In this document: piece by piece, positions 32,371 through 41,583 of the stretch
Layout of the letters: each line of letters begins with the position of its first letter
Position numbering within the stretch: position 1 is the first letter of the stretch
Assembly (NCBI GenBank): GCA_030765055.1
Contig: CM060947.1
Coordinates: 49,842,047-49,906,046, forward strand
DNA: 64,000 nt
Direction: 5' to 3'
Source: Mantis religiosa
Lineage: Eukaryota > Arthropoda > Insecta > Mantodea > Mantidae
Translations under genes and position numbers: made by a program
Notes under the pieces: generated by a model
The model's database searches: none
Seen by the model: only the letters and a program-made list of their open reading frames with translations
Told to the model about the DNA's origin: nothing

Positions 32371-32531
32371 TCAAGGCTTTGCAGGTGATCAACCAAATCA
32401 GGTTTATGAATGTTGAGCTTTCGACCATTCTATATTCCATGGCCTTCTTCAGGATTTGAAGGAGTATAGAATGACTGAAAGTTCGGCCTTTATAAATCTG
32501 ACACAGCTGATCACCGGCGAAGCCTTTATTA
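32371..32531. repeat. inverted repeat with hammerhead-like tip
   Basis: Arms of about 64-68 bp (32371-32434 and 32464-32531) share AAGGCTTYGC.GGTGATCA and GAACTTTC.GTCATTCTATA-type blocks. They are separated by a 29-bp loop. On the minus strand CTGAAGA (32452-32446), GGCCAT paired with ATGGTC, and GAAA (32422-32419) reproduce the hammerhead core order. Confidence 0.7.
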
Positions 32532-32539
32532 ATAACACT

Positions 32540-33196
32540 CGCTATAAGCTTCAACTCTTACACTTATATATTTTCTTAAAGAAATGCAATATTCTAATAC
32601 TTATAATACAGCTAAATAACTGTAATTTGGAATATGTAAAAACAGAGGGGAAAATTATTTTTTAAGCATAGTTAAAAAGATTTAGCATACTTGATATAAA
32701 AAATTTACGAATAATACATAATTTACTACTATCTATATAATTTTTTACAGCAGACAAAGTTGACACTAATCCTGTATGCCTGGAGAACAGTGATTCAAAG
32801 GAGCTCTCCATGTGTCATAGGGAGAAGAATCAAAGCTGTATTCCTCTACAGAGGTAAATCTCAAACCAAAATTTATAAATCTTTTTATTAGAGGAAACAC
32901 AAGGAAAGCATTTTGGGATTTATATACAAAAATTGCAGTGTTTATTACCATAACTCAACTTTTTACACCAGAAGTTACTTTGACATGTTTCAGAGACTTG
33001 TCTGCATCAGCCTAGATTCAGTGTTGCATTTCGTTGTGTGGCATTCAGATGACTTTAGCTCATTTGTGTGGAACTTGGATAGAAGAATCATTTTTATATG
33101 AATTTATCATTGAAAGAGAAAGTTATGTATGTGAATGTATTTATGTATGTGATGCTTAAAATTGTACAATTCCATTTTTATATAAATAAATTTAAT
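32540..33196. other. no gene recognised (intron-like)
   Basis: AT-rich sequence that would be intronic if the 30,965 exon belongs to the gene at 33,597-35,696. Confidence 0.3.
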
Positions 33197-33362
33197 TAAG
33201 TTAATGGAAATTGATTGTTCTTCCACACAGTTGTGTGTGAGACAAAGTTTCAGATAGGTTAAGTTAGACTGAAAAATTCAATGCCATAGCCAGGATTTCA
33301 ACCACAAATGTCCCAGTCTTCGTCTAGTTGCTCTTAGCCATTGTGCTACCACAGCATGTAGC
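33197..33362 (-). mobile_element. tRNA-derived SINE, family B copy 1
   Basis: Shares TTAATGGAAATTGATT, GAAAAATTCAATGCCATAGC and the reverse of a tRNA-like head (GAGCAACT...ATTGTGCTACC) with the copies at 34769 and 35135. Degenerate. Confidence 0.7.
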
Positions 33363-33596
33363 ATATCAAACATGTTTTTTTGTAGTCATGCAAGAAGTTC
33401 GGAATTTCTAAGTTGTCACATAGCAGCTTGCTTTTTAAAAATCTGGTTATTGTTTTAGCTTATTTTATCTTCCTTATATTTAATTGGAGGTAATGAAAGA
33501 TTGTCCTAAGGAGTAGACAATAGGACAAGCTTTTGTGATAATAGAAGTGAATAGAGAAAGTCATGTGAACGCAACACATTTGTTTTCTTTGTTTAG

Positions 33597-33680
33597 GTAC
33601 ATAGAAGAACTGAAATCTGAAAACCAGAGCTGGAAGGACCTCTACCAAAACACAAAGAAGGAATATGGAGAAACATTTCA
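33597..33680 (+). CDS. exon of an unidentified coiled-coil gene
   Basis: 84 bp between TTGTTTAG| and |GTAAGA, encoding YIEELKSENQSWKDLYQNTK then KEYGETF and the first two bases of a Gln codon. The Glu/Lys-rich heptad-like spacing suggests a coiled coil. It joins in frame to the exon at 35441 (CA+G). The style recalls kinetochore Mis12-complex subunits such as Dsn1, but I cannot confirm any family. Confidence 0.7.
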
Positions 33681-33839
33681 GTAAGATCTAATTATGATTT
33701 ACCATTTAAGGGTAATGTTTAAAAAACTTGATTTTATTTGCAATTTTCATCTCTCATCAGTAACATCATAAACATGTTCACTCTGATCACATTTGGTTTG
33801 TAATTCAGAAGGACTTGTCAATAGAGATTTAAAGGAGTA

Positions 33840-34300
33840 CCTAAAGTAGAAGTATTATATTCCACACAAAATTTAATACCAAGATTTTACTAGAATTACA
33901 CTTTTGAGTTGCTGAATAATAAAAAATAAGTAATAAAAAAGGATTTTTAGAAAAGGGTGTGTGTGTGTGCATGTGAAGGGGATAACTCAAAAATAAAAAA
34001 ATTATTCAAGTATCAAGCTAGATATTTAAGTTCAGCATCTTCCAAGGATGAAGATTTCCAAGACAGTTGCACCTCCTAATCATACTCTTTACATGAGACA
34101 TTTTAAAAAAAATTAAGATTTTCTCTAAAATGGTTCTCATAGTTTTGACTAAAATACCTTAAGACATTTTCATGAGAAACAAAATGTAGAACTTCAGTTT
34201 TGTGGGAGTAGCCTTTGAAGTCCTCTTCATTCTGGTTGACTTTTCCATAACTGTCAGAGATAGACAAAATCTTACCACACAAAAGGATATTCCACTCTGT
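33840..34300 (+). repeat. dispersed repeat family X, second copy
   Basis: Blocks shared with 21187-21745: GATATTTAAGTTCAGCATCTT at about 34019 (same orientation) and CCTCTTCATTCTGGTTGACTTTTCC at 34219 (opposite orientation). It lies inside the intron 33681-35440. The 107-codon frame at 34202-34525 overlaps it and is not considered a gene. Confidence 0.5.
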
Positions 34301-34768
34301 AAAATTTGGAATGAACTACAAGGTTCTAGAGAAAATTGTTATGCTCAAAAAGGAAATAGTAGCACCTCCTTTTGCTTTAAATTTGCCCTAACCATATCAT
34401 GCGATATAAAGAGAAGATTTTCCCAATATAGAGTATGTCTGGAGGAGAACAGAATATTGTTTTTGTTTAAAAGCTTCAAAATGTATATTGTTGTTCACTG
34501 TAATAAGTCATATGCACAGACATAATGTATTGTCACAACAAATTACATTTTCATTTACTGTGCACATGGTGAATATTAATGATTGTTTTGTTTATATTTG
34601 TATATATGGAAAACAAGTTTGTTTTGTATAACTTTTGGATAAATGTGCAACATATTCTATGATACTGTGTCCGTTGTGTGACAATGTTTGATAGATTACC
34701 ATTGCCCATGACCTTGTTTTTTTTGGCTAAACTTCTGGGCCCTAATTATTAGTAATATCAAGTAAAGA

Positions 34769-34944
34769 TTTTAGTTAATTGATGGAAATTAATCATTTCT
34801 TTACACTAGCCGTATATAGGCTACGGTTTTTGATAGAGTCAACATGAAAAATTCAATGCCATGGCTAGGATTTGAACCACGGATCTCCTGGTTTCCATTC
34901 AGTTGCTCTTACCCATTGAGCTACCATGGCCAACTCGCTGTCAT
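34769..34944 (-). mobile_element. tRNA-derived SINE, family B copy 2
   Basis: On the minus strand: GGCCATGGTAGCTCAATGGGTAAGAGC (A-box region), then GAGATCCGTGGTTCAAATCC (B-box region) and the family body TTCATGTTGACTCTATC. Well preserved head. Confidence 0.82.
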
Positions 34945-35134
34945 GACACTAAATTAAGTGATGTTTGTGTTTGAATTACCGACTCATTACTTTTAAATCT
35001 TCTTATGAAGCCTGCGACTCAAGTACTTATGATAGTAAGTCGCCACAAACGGTGTATCTCGAATGCGAGAGCTCCCAGTGGTTTACCGGGGAAATATACA
35101 AGTCAAATGGAAAATTTAGTGTAATGATGGCAAG

Positions 35135-35232
35135 TTGGCCATGGTAGCTCAGTGGGTAAGAGCGACTGGACAGAAACCAGGAGATCCGTGGTTCAAATCC
35201 CGGCTATGGTATTGAATTTTTCATGTTGATAT
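35135..35232 (+). mobile_element. tRNA-derived SINE, family B copy 3
   Basis: GCCATGGTAGCTCAGTGGGT has an A box and a GCTC/GAGC D-stem. The acceptor-like ends GCCATGG and CTATGGT can pair and GTGGTTCAAATCC is the B box, but the T-stem does not pair well, so this is a SINE head rather than a working tRNA gene. It lies 190 bp from copy 2 in opposite orientation. Confidence 0.75.
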
Positions 35233-35440
35233 CTATAAAGTAAGAACTTTGGATTAAAGATGTGACTGTCATCCAGCTTTGTCTGCCCCTCTTGTACCAA
35301 CTTTGAAATATGCAATCAAGGGTACTTCTGTAAAATAAGCTTTCATAAGAATAGTTTGTAGAAACTGTATAAAATAAACAATAGTGTGTACAGAAACATA
35401 TACAAATGGAACAAATTAATTTTTTGTTTTTGTTTTAAAG

Positions 35441-35696
35441 GAAACTTAAGCTGAATCCCCTGACGTTAGACTGGGACTCCTGTGCAGATCTTCTAACTGA
35501 AGAGGAAAAGGAGTTCCTAAGTGACAAACCTGATTACAAAAGGATAGAAAGGGACATCAAGTTATTGTTAGAAAAGGAACCACATTGTACAGATATTATG
35601 GTAGACACTGCTATGATAATGGACAGAACGATGTCGTTGGCAAAATTACAGAAGGACCATGTACAGAAGTGTATTGTTGAACACTCGAAATGCTAA
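35441..35696 (+). CDS. terminal exon of the unidentified gene
   Basis: After acceptor TTTTAAAG|, one base completes Gln, then 84 codons run to TAA at 35694-35696: KLKLNPLTLDWDSCADLLTE, EEKEFLSDKPDYKRIERDIK, LLLEKEPHCTDIMVDTAMIM and DRTMSLAKLQKDHVQKCIVE followed by a Cys-containing end. Acidic and helical, no membrane span. Balanced codon content, a correct splice site and a poly(A) signal 12 bases after the stop make this a real host gene. The family is unidentified; a Dsn1-like kinetochore protein is one guess. Confidence 0.72.
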
Positions 35697-35707
35697 CAGT
35701 AGGATGG

Positions 35708-35713
35708 AATAAA
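35708..35713 (+). terminator. poly(A) signal AATAAA of the unidentified gene
   Basis: Canonical hexamer twelve bases after the stop codon at 35694-35696. Confidence 0.6.
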
Positions 35714-35910
35714 TTTTTAACACTTTTAATCTATTATGTCTTTCTGTCATATGTTCATCTTTGGATTAATGCTATTGATGGCTTAGATTGCAGATGTATT
35801 CATTAATCCAGTGAAAAGGGCCACTTACAATGAAACTTACAGAAGCTTACTAAAATTAGGCAAATGAGTCAATTTTGTATACACTTTTCTCCACTTACAA
35901 GTTTTTTTAT

Positions 35911-35950
35911 GAAGACTAGTTTCTGGGAACATCTTCCCTATCCTCAGTTC
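35911..35950 (-). ncRNA. hammerhead-ribozyme-like motif in PLE-F
   Basis: On the minus strand CTGAGGA (35947-35941), stem II GGGAA-GATG-TTCCC, GAAAC (35923-35919), short stem III AC-TA-GT and C at the cleavage position, with GAA/TTC pairing at the base of stem I. One extra A sits at the base of stem II. All core boxes are intact. Confidence 0.65.
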
Positions 35951-36306
35951 TGTGGTTGACTGATGATGCATCCGGTGTCTGCAACTGGCTTGGTGTCGTG
36001 CTGCCATCCAATGTTCTGGTAAGTTTGATGACGTCATCTACGGCGGGAATTTCAAAATTCATCTAGAGTTCCTGTTTCTTCGTAATAAATATGTTTTCCC
36101 AAATCTGTAGTTCTAGAGGTTTGATCAGTTCTATTTCTTGTTTTATGTTGTGATTCTCAGACCAAAAGTGAAGTGCTACGGCCGACTTCTCCATGTGTTT
36201 GAATTTAATATTTCTGAAGTGTTCTTTCATTCTTGTTCCTAGATTCCTTTTGGTCTTACCAATGTATATCTTGTCACAATCCTGGCAGCTCATTTGGTAA
36301 ATGCCA

Positions 36307-36713
36307 ATAAATCCTTTCATGGAAGTGTTGAAAACAGTGTTGTTGGAACATAAAATACAAACAATTAGAAAAATCAGCAGTTGCCACGCATTTCTGGGAA
36401 AAAAACCACAACATAAATCCAGAACCAAAATTACTAAAATATACAACAGGAAAAGAAGAACTGTCCACATGGGAACAAATCTTTATTTCAAAAAATAGGA
36501 ACAAAGTATTCAATTTCGACATCCCCCAGAAAGATTTGTTCAGCAAGTTCCTCGAACCGCCACCAGAGGAGACCGAAGACAAAATATTGCCAGCTACACC
36601 AATGAGAACTAGTCGATGTCCGGCTGAAGATAGAGGGAAGGCCTCAGAAACCGGTTCCGGGAAAATTTAAAAGTGAGTGTTGTTTTGTGTTATTAATCGA
36701 CTCCCAATTAACT
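36307..36713 (+). pseudogene. PLE-H, short 3' fragment nested in PLE-F
   Basis: A 107-codon frame from 36347 to TAA at 36668-36670 encodes the end of a GIY-YIG protein: QLEKSAVATHFWEKNHNINP, LSTWEQIFISKNRNKVFNFD and a Pro/Glu-rich C-terminus ending KASETGSGKI. The first ~40 bp are not recognisably PLE. It lies in opposite orientation to PLE-F. Confidence 0.75.
36618..36661 (+). ncRNA. hammerhead-ribozyme-like motif in PLE-H
   Basis: Stem I strands TCCGG and CCGGGA flank CTGAAGA (36624-36630), stem II GAGG/CCTC, GAAAC (36647-36651), a minimal stem III (AC-CG-GT) and T at the cleavage site. It is entirely inside the last codons of the PLE-H frame, so coding and ribozyme functions overlap. Confidence 0.68.
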
Positions 36714-37403
36714 TAAATGCCAGATAATTGAGTTTTTTGTGTGCTATTTTTTAGAGGGTGGTTTAGTAATTTGCAGATGTTGTGTTTGTTCTGAGGGGCT
36801 AATTTTATGTTGAAGCTCTTAAATATCTTTTCAAATTTTTTGAAGTATTTTGGGTGAAATGTAAATGTGCCATATCTGGTGTTTGGGTTTTCTAGTTTTT
36901 TTAACGTAGTAATGTCCTTTAAGTTTTCGTTTCTTTTGTGTCTGTAAATCATTTTTTTTTATGAAATTTGTGTTGTAGTTGTTCAATTCGGCAACCTGGC
37001 GTATGTGAGTGTACTCCTGTTCATATTTTGTTTTTGTTAGCGGAAGGTTGATTAATCTGTGAACCAAACTATGGAATACTGCATATTGATATTGTACTGG
37101 GTTAAATGGGTTGCATTTAATACAACTGTCAACATGTGTTGCTTTTCTGTATATTCCAAATTGTAATCCTGTTGGTGTTCTTATGGTTTTCAAATCTAGA
37201 AAAGGTAGCCATTCATCCTGTTCTGCTCCAATGGTGAAAACTTGATTTTTCTTTTATGTTTAGCAACTTGATAGTCTTCTAGGAACTATAGCAAACACAT
37301 CGTCGACATATCTATGCCAACATTTGAAAATATGTGGAAAGGCTTTAGTAATGTGTTTCCAAAGTTGCTCATGAACAGATTAGCTAGTAATGGTGAAAGA
37401 AGG

Positions 37404-37866
37404 TTACGAAATGAGCTGCCAGGATTGTGACAAGATATACATTGGTAAGACCAAAAGGAATCTAGAAACAAGAATGAAAGAACACTTCAGAAATATTAAA
37501 TTCAAACACATGGACAAGTCGGCCGTAGCACATCACTTTTGGTCTGAGAATCACAACATAAAACAAGAAATAGAACTGATCAAACAGGCAAAGAAACCTC
37601 TAGAACTACAGATTTGGGAAAACATATTCATTACGAAGAAACAGGACCTCTTGATGAATTTTGAAATTCCCGCTGTAGATGACATCATCAAACTTACCAG
37701 AACATTAGATGGCAGCACGATACCAAGCCAGATGCAGACACCGGATGCATCATCAGTCAACCATAGAATGAGGATAGGGAAGATGTTCCCAGAAACTAGT
37801 CTTCGTTAAAAAACTTGTAAGTGGAAAAGTATATACAAGATTGACTCATTTGCCTAATTTTAGTAA
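37404..37866 (+). pseudogene. PLE-G, GIY-YIG end in inverted orientation
   Basis: Frame 37390-37809: YEMSCQDCDKIYIGKTKR, ETRMKEHFRNIKFKHMDKSA, LELQIWENIFITKKQDLLMN, then FEIPAVDDIIKL and a polar tail. Apart from the missing first GI of GIY it is an intact nuclease domain. Its hammerhead-like region (37764-37810) lacks the C of the CTGAGGA box. Nearly identical to the 3' end of PLE-F. Confidence 0.82.
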
Positions 37867-38292
37867 CAATGGCACTCCACTTTCTGAAATACTTCTTTTT
37901 ATTCTATATTACAGAAGCTTGTTTCATTTTGTCTTAATCCATGCATTTAAAGTTCCTGAATTGACATAAGCATGGCCAATAACTTATAAAGTAAACAAGT
38001 GCCGAGCTTTCTTGTTTGTCTCTGTCATTAATTTGACAGAAAATAACCAATTAGAAAACGATTTACATATAGCTCATGTGATCATTGTGATGATACATGT
38101 AACCGCCAGCTTCCTGGATGCCATGTGACCAATCCTGTTGAATGGCACTGGTATGAATGTGTACTGATGAGGACGAAGTGACAGTGACATGTATAATGAA
38201 ATTTATTGCTTGAATTTTATCTTGATTGATGATGCTGTACACCCGCATTCCATGAGCAGCTATTTTGATTTAGAAATCATGTAGCACATCAG
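37867..38292. other. no gene recognised
   Basis: Spacer; holds the right copy of the 12-bp target duplication (37909-37920), nothing else. Confidence 0.35.
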
Positions 38293-38324
<32 letters not shown>

Positions 38325-38471
38325 CGTCCTCCAACGTTAAGTCATATTGGACGATGATAGAATGGAAAATGATGCTCAAATGAGTCCAGGATCCATAGAA
38401 CTTAGAGTTGCCCGACATTTGTCTTACAGGATGAGGGAAAACCCCGGAAAAACCTTATCCACGTAACTCAC
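38293..38471 (-). mobile_element. SINE family A copy 5 with poly(A) tail
   Basis: 25 T at 38293-38317 are the reverse of the tail. The body follows: TTACGTCCTCCAACGTTAAG, GATGCTCAAATGAGTCCAGG and CATTTGTCTTACAGGATGAG. It stops at GTAACTCACCC, so the tRNA-like head is missing (5' truncated). Confidence 0.85.
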
Positions 38472-39111
38472 CCAGTGAAAACATTGTTGTTTCTTCACAT
38501 ATCACAACAAAACATTAGCATGCTGGCAAAACTTTTGTGTTATACTTCTCTGTAAGGTTCTTCAGCATCCACTTTGAACACAATTTCTGAAATTGTAAGA
38601 TGATTGGTCACTCTTTTGTATAGTACTGTTTTTAAAGTATATGGAAATTTTATTGAATGCTGCAAAATGGTGGAACATGTTTTCACATTTTTATGTTAAC
38701 TACATACACCAAAATTTAGGTCCCAGTTGATGGTCACCTACATTTTGGGTCATTGTAAATACTCTAAGTTGACGTGTCTACCAGTTTTTAATGTTTCTTG
38801 AAAACAAATGTCAGACAGTGCAGGCAGATTGATTTTCTTATTCATTTCATGCCTTAAGAAAATATGTAGGGAGTACTTCAGTGAGAGTTAGTGACAATAT
38901 TTGCAAGCTGTAGTGACCTTTTGATATGACTTTATTATTTAACAGTGTACTTTCTTTCATATGTAACATAATATGCTTTTGATAAGTTAAAACATATATT
39001 TGAATTTTAATGAAATAAATAATATTTTCTATATGAAATAAAAAATATATATTTATATAAGAAATGCCAAAAGTGTGTTGTTCTTATATATAACTCAGCT
39101 TAGTTTAGCTA
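38472..39111. other. no gene recognised
   Basis: AT-rich, no supported feature. Confidence 0.35.
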
Positions 39112-40196
39112 CTGTCCGGCCACTCTATCTCCGGCTCTGACAGTTCTCGAGAGGGGGAAGCGTGTTGTTGCCAGTTCTTTAGCGGGAATTTCAAGCAGAG
39201 GAACATCTCACGCATTTGCAGATCATAACTTCGTAAATGTACGTGGACAACGTGTATATACATGATCCCAGAATAGTTGCATATGGAGACAATATACCAT
39301 TTACTGGAAAACAAATAACAAAAAGCTACTTCGCACGAGTGAGAAATTCCTTTCTCATATAATATTGATATACATGTTGCCTTATAGCATCCTTTTGAAA
39401 AGCATCAAGTGAAGCTTTAAGGCTGCCTCATTGCCTTTGCTTTCCCAGTGTACGCAGAACTGCAGACGGCAAACTTAAATCAGCTGGCACTTTTCCTTGC
39501 TCACATTCTTCACACCTTCAAGGCATCACAAACTCTCTCCAGCACCTTGGTAACATGTAGTAGAGGTCCACCAGTGTCCCGCTCCTTCTCGAAGTACTCA
39601 CGTAGCCTTGAATATAAATTCATGGCTTTAGCTCTTATAAGAGCCGATTTTTTCTTGAATTCTGACGAACCAGTAGCCATATTACTAAAATAGCGATAGT
39701 AATAAGACTTACAGACGCTACAAATCGGAATTCACGCACACACAAAAAATTAAACAAACCACCAGCGCGGGATCCAAAAGCAACTAAGAGCCATGTGGTC
39801 CACACAAAATTGTAGTGGCAACACGGTGCTGGATTTGCAAGCCACGCCTAGCAGCGACAACGCTGATTGGCGCTAGCAGACAGTTTTAACTTCCTAACCA
39901 CGACACTGGATGTACAGACTCCCAGCACCACCAACAGAAGCAGTTGGTGTGCGTGAAAGGTGTGAACGAAATATTCGAATAGAGTGATGTTCTAAAGATT
40001 ATCTTGCATGATAATGAAATTACAAGTTGTATTTCAATGTTTTGAAGCTAATATAATCCTATACTCTCATTATAAAGATAATTCTGACGATATGTTTTCA
40101 ATTACTCGGTATTATATGTTGGTACTATTAATCTTCCCCCTCCACCTCCCGCAGCCACTAAATGTCAGAGCCTGAGATAGAGCGGCTGGACAATAA
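39112..40196 (-). mobile_element. DDE transposon remnant with inverted ends
   Basis: Inverted repeats of about 35 bp, TGTCCGGCCACTCTATCTCC at 39114 and its counterpart TGTCCAGCCGCTCTATCTCA read inward from 40194, enclose 1.08 kb. Inside, the minus strand encodes (39516-39680) an N-terminal segment with AMNLYSRLREYFEKERDTGG and (about 39330-39415) LDAFQKDAIRQHVYQYYMRK. These match, from memory, the N-terminal part of IS630-like (DDE_3) transposases of insects. The catalytic domain is absent, so this is a deleted derivative. No target duplication was found. Confidence 0.55.
39516..39680 (-). pseudogene. N-terminal exon-like fragment of a DDE_3-type transposase
   Basis: 55 codons from ATG at 39680: MATGSSEFKKKSALIRAKAM, LYSRLREYFEKERDTGGPLL, then VTKVLERVCDALK. 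It ends at AAG|GTGTGA, which could be a donor or simply the point of decay. The YEYFxxE...V.RV..A pattern is a helix-turn-helix seen before DDE_3 domains. A host gene exon is the alternative. Confidence 0.5.
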
Positions 40197-40588
40197 GTTA
40201 TTTCTCTGTACTTCCACTTGCATGTAGGAATGCTCCCTGTATTCAAGTGGTCAAAGTGGTCTTTGGGGCTTAAAGATGTTGTATTTGAATCCTATTTCTC
40301 ATTTACTACATATGTCATACAGAGGTTTCTGCTTTTATTTGTTCATTGTTTATAAAACTTTTGTTTTTGTTCTTAGTATCTTCCTAGAAGTTTCATTGTT
40401 AGATATTATTAGCATTTGTATTGGTAATTTTATACTAACAGTACATGTAAAGTGTCCAAGTGACCACAATAAGTTTACTAAGTTTTCTTTTCTTATTGGA
40501 ATTTTACAAAGGACTCTACGTGATTGCAAACTGTAGTAAATACACTATCTTAACCATTTGAGACTAAAAAAAAAGAAAAAAAAACAGT
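40197..40588. other. no gene recognised
   Basis: Contains an 86-codon hydrophobic frame (40276-40536) without family features; not called. Confidence 0.35.
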
Positions 40589-40647
40589 CCGGATACACCA
40601 GAGATTCAGATTAATGGGGATCGGTTGCATGAGGGTCTACTGTACTT
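40589..40647 (-). repeat. possible pogo/Tigger-like terminal sequence
   Basis: Read on the minus strand CAGTAGACCCTCATGCAACC...TATCCGGACTG resembles the CAGTAGACCCTCG... ends of pogo-like elements. No second end found. Confidence 0.35.
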
Positions 40648-40649
40648 TG

Positions 40650-40930
40650 GTTTGCTTCCCATGTCTTGCTAAATAGCTTCTGTAGGTCCAAAAGATGCTA
40701 CAAGTTTTGTCCACAAGTAACCAAAGTGATCCTTCCAAGTCAGTTTCTTATCTAAAAGAAAACCAAGGTATTTGATTTTCTAATGAATATGGTCTCAATT
40801 GTAAAGACTATTACCACTGTTTTACTTGTGGTTGGACAAAAAAGTTATTACTGTTGCAGCAAGTTTCAACTTTCCGAAATGCAATTTTAAATAAATCAGC
40901 AACTGTATTAGGAGGTTTTCCTTAGATGTT
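40650..40930 (-). pseudogene. Jockey/R1-like LINE reverse transcriptase fragment
   Basis: The minus strand reads KYLGFLLDKKLTWKDHFGYL, the conserved LG..LD.KLTW..H block downstream of the RT catalytic core, preceded by PTTSKTVVIVFT (the NPSKT..v.F block). Stops occur on either side. Confidence 0.75.
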
Positions 40931-41213
40931 GATAATTATATTGACCACAAATCTATGGAAAAGTTCAGAAATACCTCAGTAGTCTATAGGTTATACTTAT
41001 TTCAATACTTGGTGGAAGTTCTGTGAAAAAAAGTAGATCAGTAGTCTATATCTTTAGATGTCAGCAACTTCTCTATAGCTTACACTATATGATGTATAGT
41101 TTCCATCCATTTTTCAGACTTATAGGCAGATTGGTATATGAGGGTCGTGTGATAAGTCTGGTAAATTTGTATGAAGAGATGGCAATTTTTTGTTGCAAAT
41201 TTGTGAGTGGTAA

Positions 41214-41214
<1 letters not shown>

Positions 41215-41257
<43 letters not shown>

Positions 41258-41501
41258 GTATATAAGGTTGCTCAACTGCTCGGTCAGTAGCGCCCTTACA
41301 AAAACTAAATCATGGCAATAGCCAGATATAAATTACTCAAAATCAAAAAGAAAAAATCAAAACAAAATGACAATAAAATAAATAAGCCCAAATGAGGAAA
41401 AAACAATAAAAAGCTATAATTAACAATAAAATACCAAAAGGCATAAAAAACGTTTTCAATATTAACTTGCTTTGACAAAACAAACTACCTGCCCAGTGGC
41501 A
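41215..41501 (-). mobile_element. 287-bp retroposon with (GAT)n tail inside the mariner
   Basis: TGTGAGTGGTAAG (13 bp) is repeated exactly at 41202-41214 and 41502-41514. The insert starts on the plus strand with a (GAT)n run to about 41255, which is a (ATC)n tail if the element is read on the minus strand. Length and tail fit a SINE or a short LINE end; the body was not recognised. Confidence 0.8.
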
Positions 41502-41583
41502 TGTGAGTGGTAAGCTTGATTATTCAAAAGATTTTAATTGTGGACATCCATCTGAACTGGTCAGTGTGATAGTTGTGATTGAA

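Larger units (their letters stand above)
35849..37403 (-). pseudogene. PLE-F, truncated RT plus GIY-YIG
   Basis: Starting at 37403: RNLLSPLLANLFMS (RT motif B region), a MSTMCLL version of the YVDD block, LQFGIYRKATHVDSCIKCNP, then the linker. It is interrupted inside the GIY codons by PLE-H (9-bp repeat TAAATGCCA at 36298-36306 and 36714-36722) and resumes as GIYQMSCQDCDKIYIGKTKR, KEHFRNIKFKHMEKSAVALH and LELQIWENIFITKKQ. The 5' half of the element was never inserted. Multiple frameshifts. Confidence 0.8.
35849..37908. mobile_element. composite, head-to-head PLE insertion with 12-bp target duplication
   Basis: TTACAGAAGCTT is present at 35837-35848 and 37909-37920. Between them lie PLE-F (minus strand, 37403 down to 35849), PLE-G (plus strand, 37404-37866) joined to it head to head, and PLE-H (plus, 36307-36713) nested in PLE-F. 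PLE-G and the 3' end of PLE-F are near-identical inverted copies (35849-36297 and 37407-37866). One shared target duplication implies that F and G arrived as a unit. Confidence 0.75.

Noticed and set aside
34202..34525. 107-codon plus-strand gene
   Set aside because: It overlaps a dispersed repeat shared with 21.2 kb and has no family features or supporting splice pattern.
35135..35212. A functional tRNA gene
   Set aside because: A and B boxes and an acceptor-like stem are present, but the T-stem does not pair, the base before the anticodon is not T, and related copies share a non-tRNA body, so it is a SINE head.
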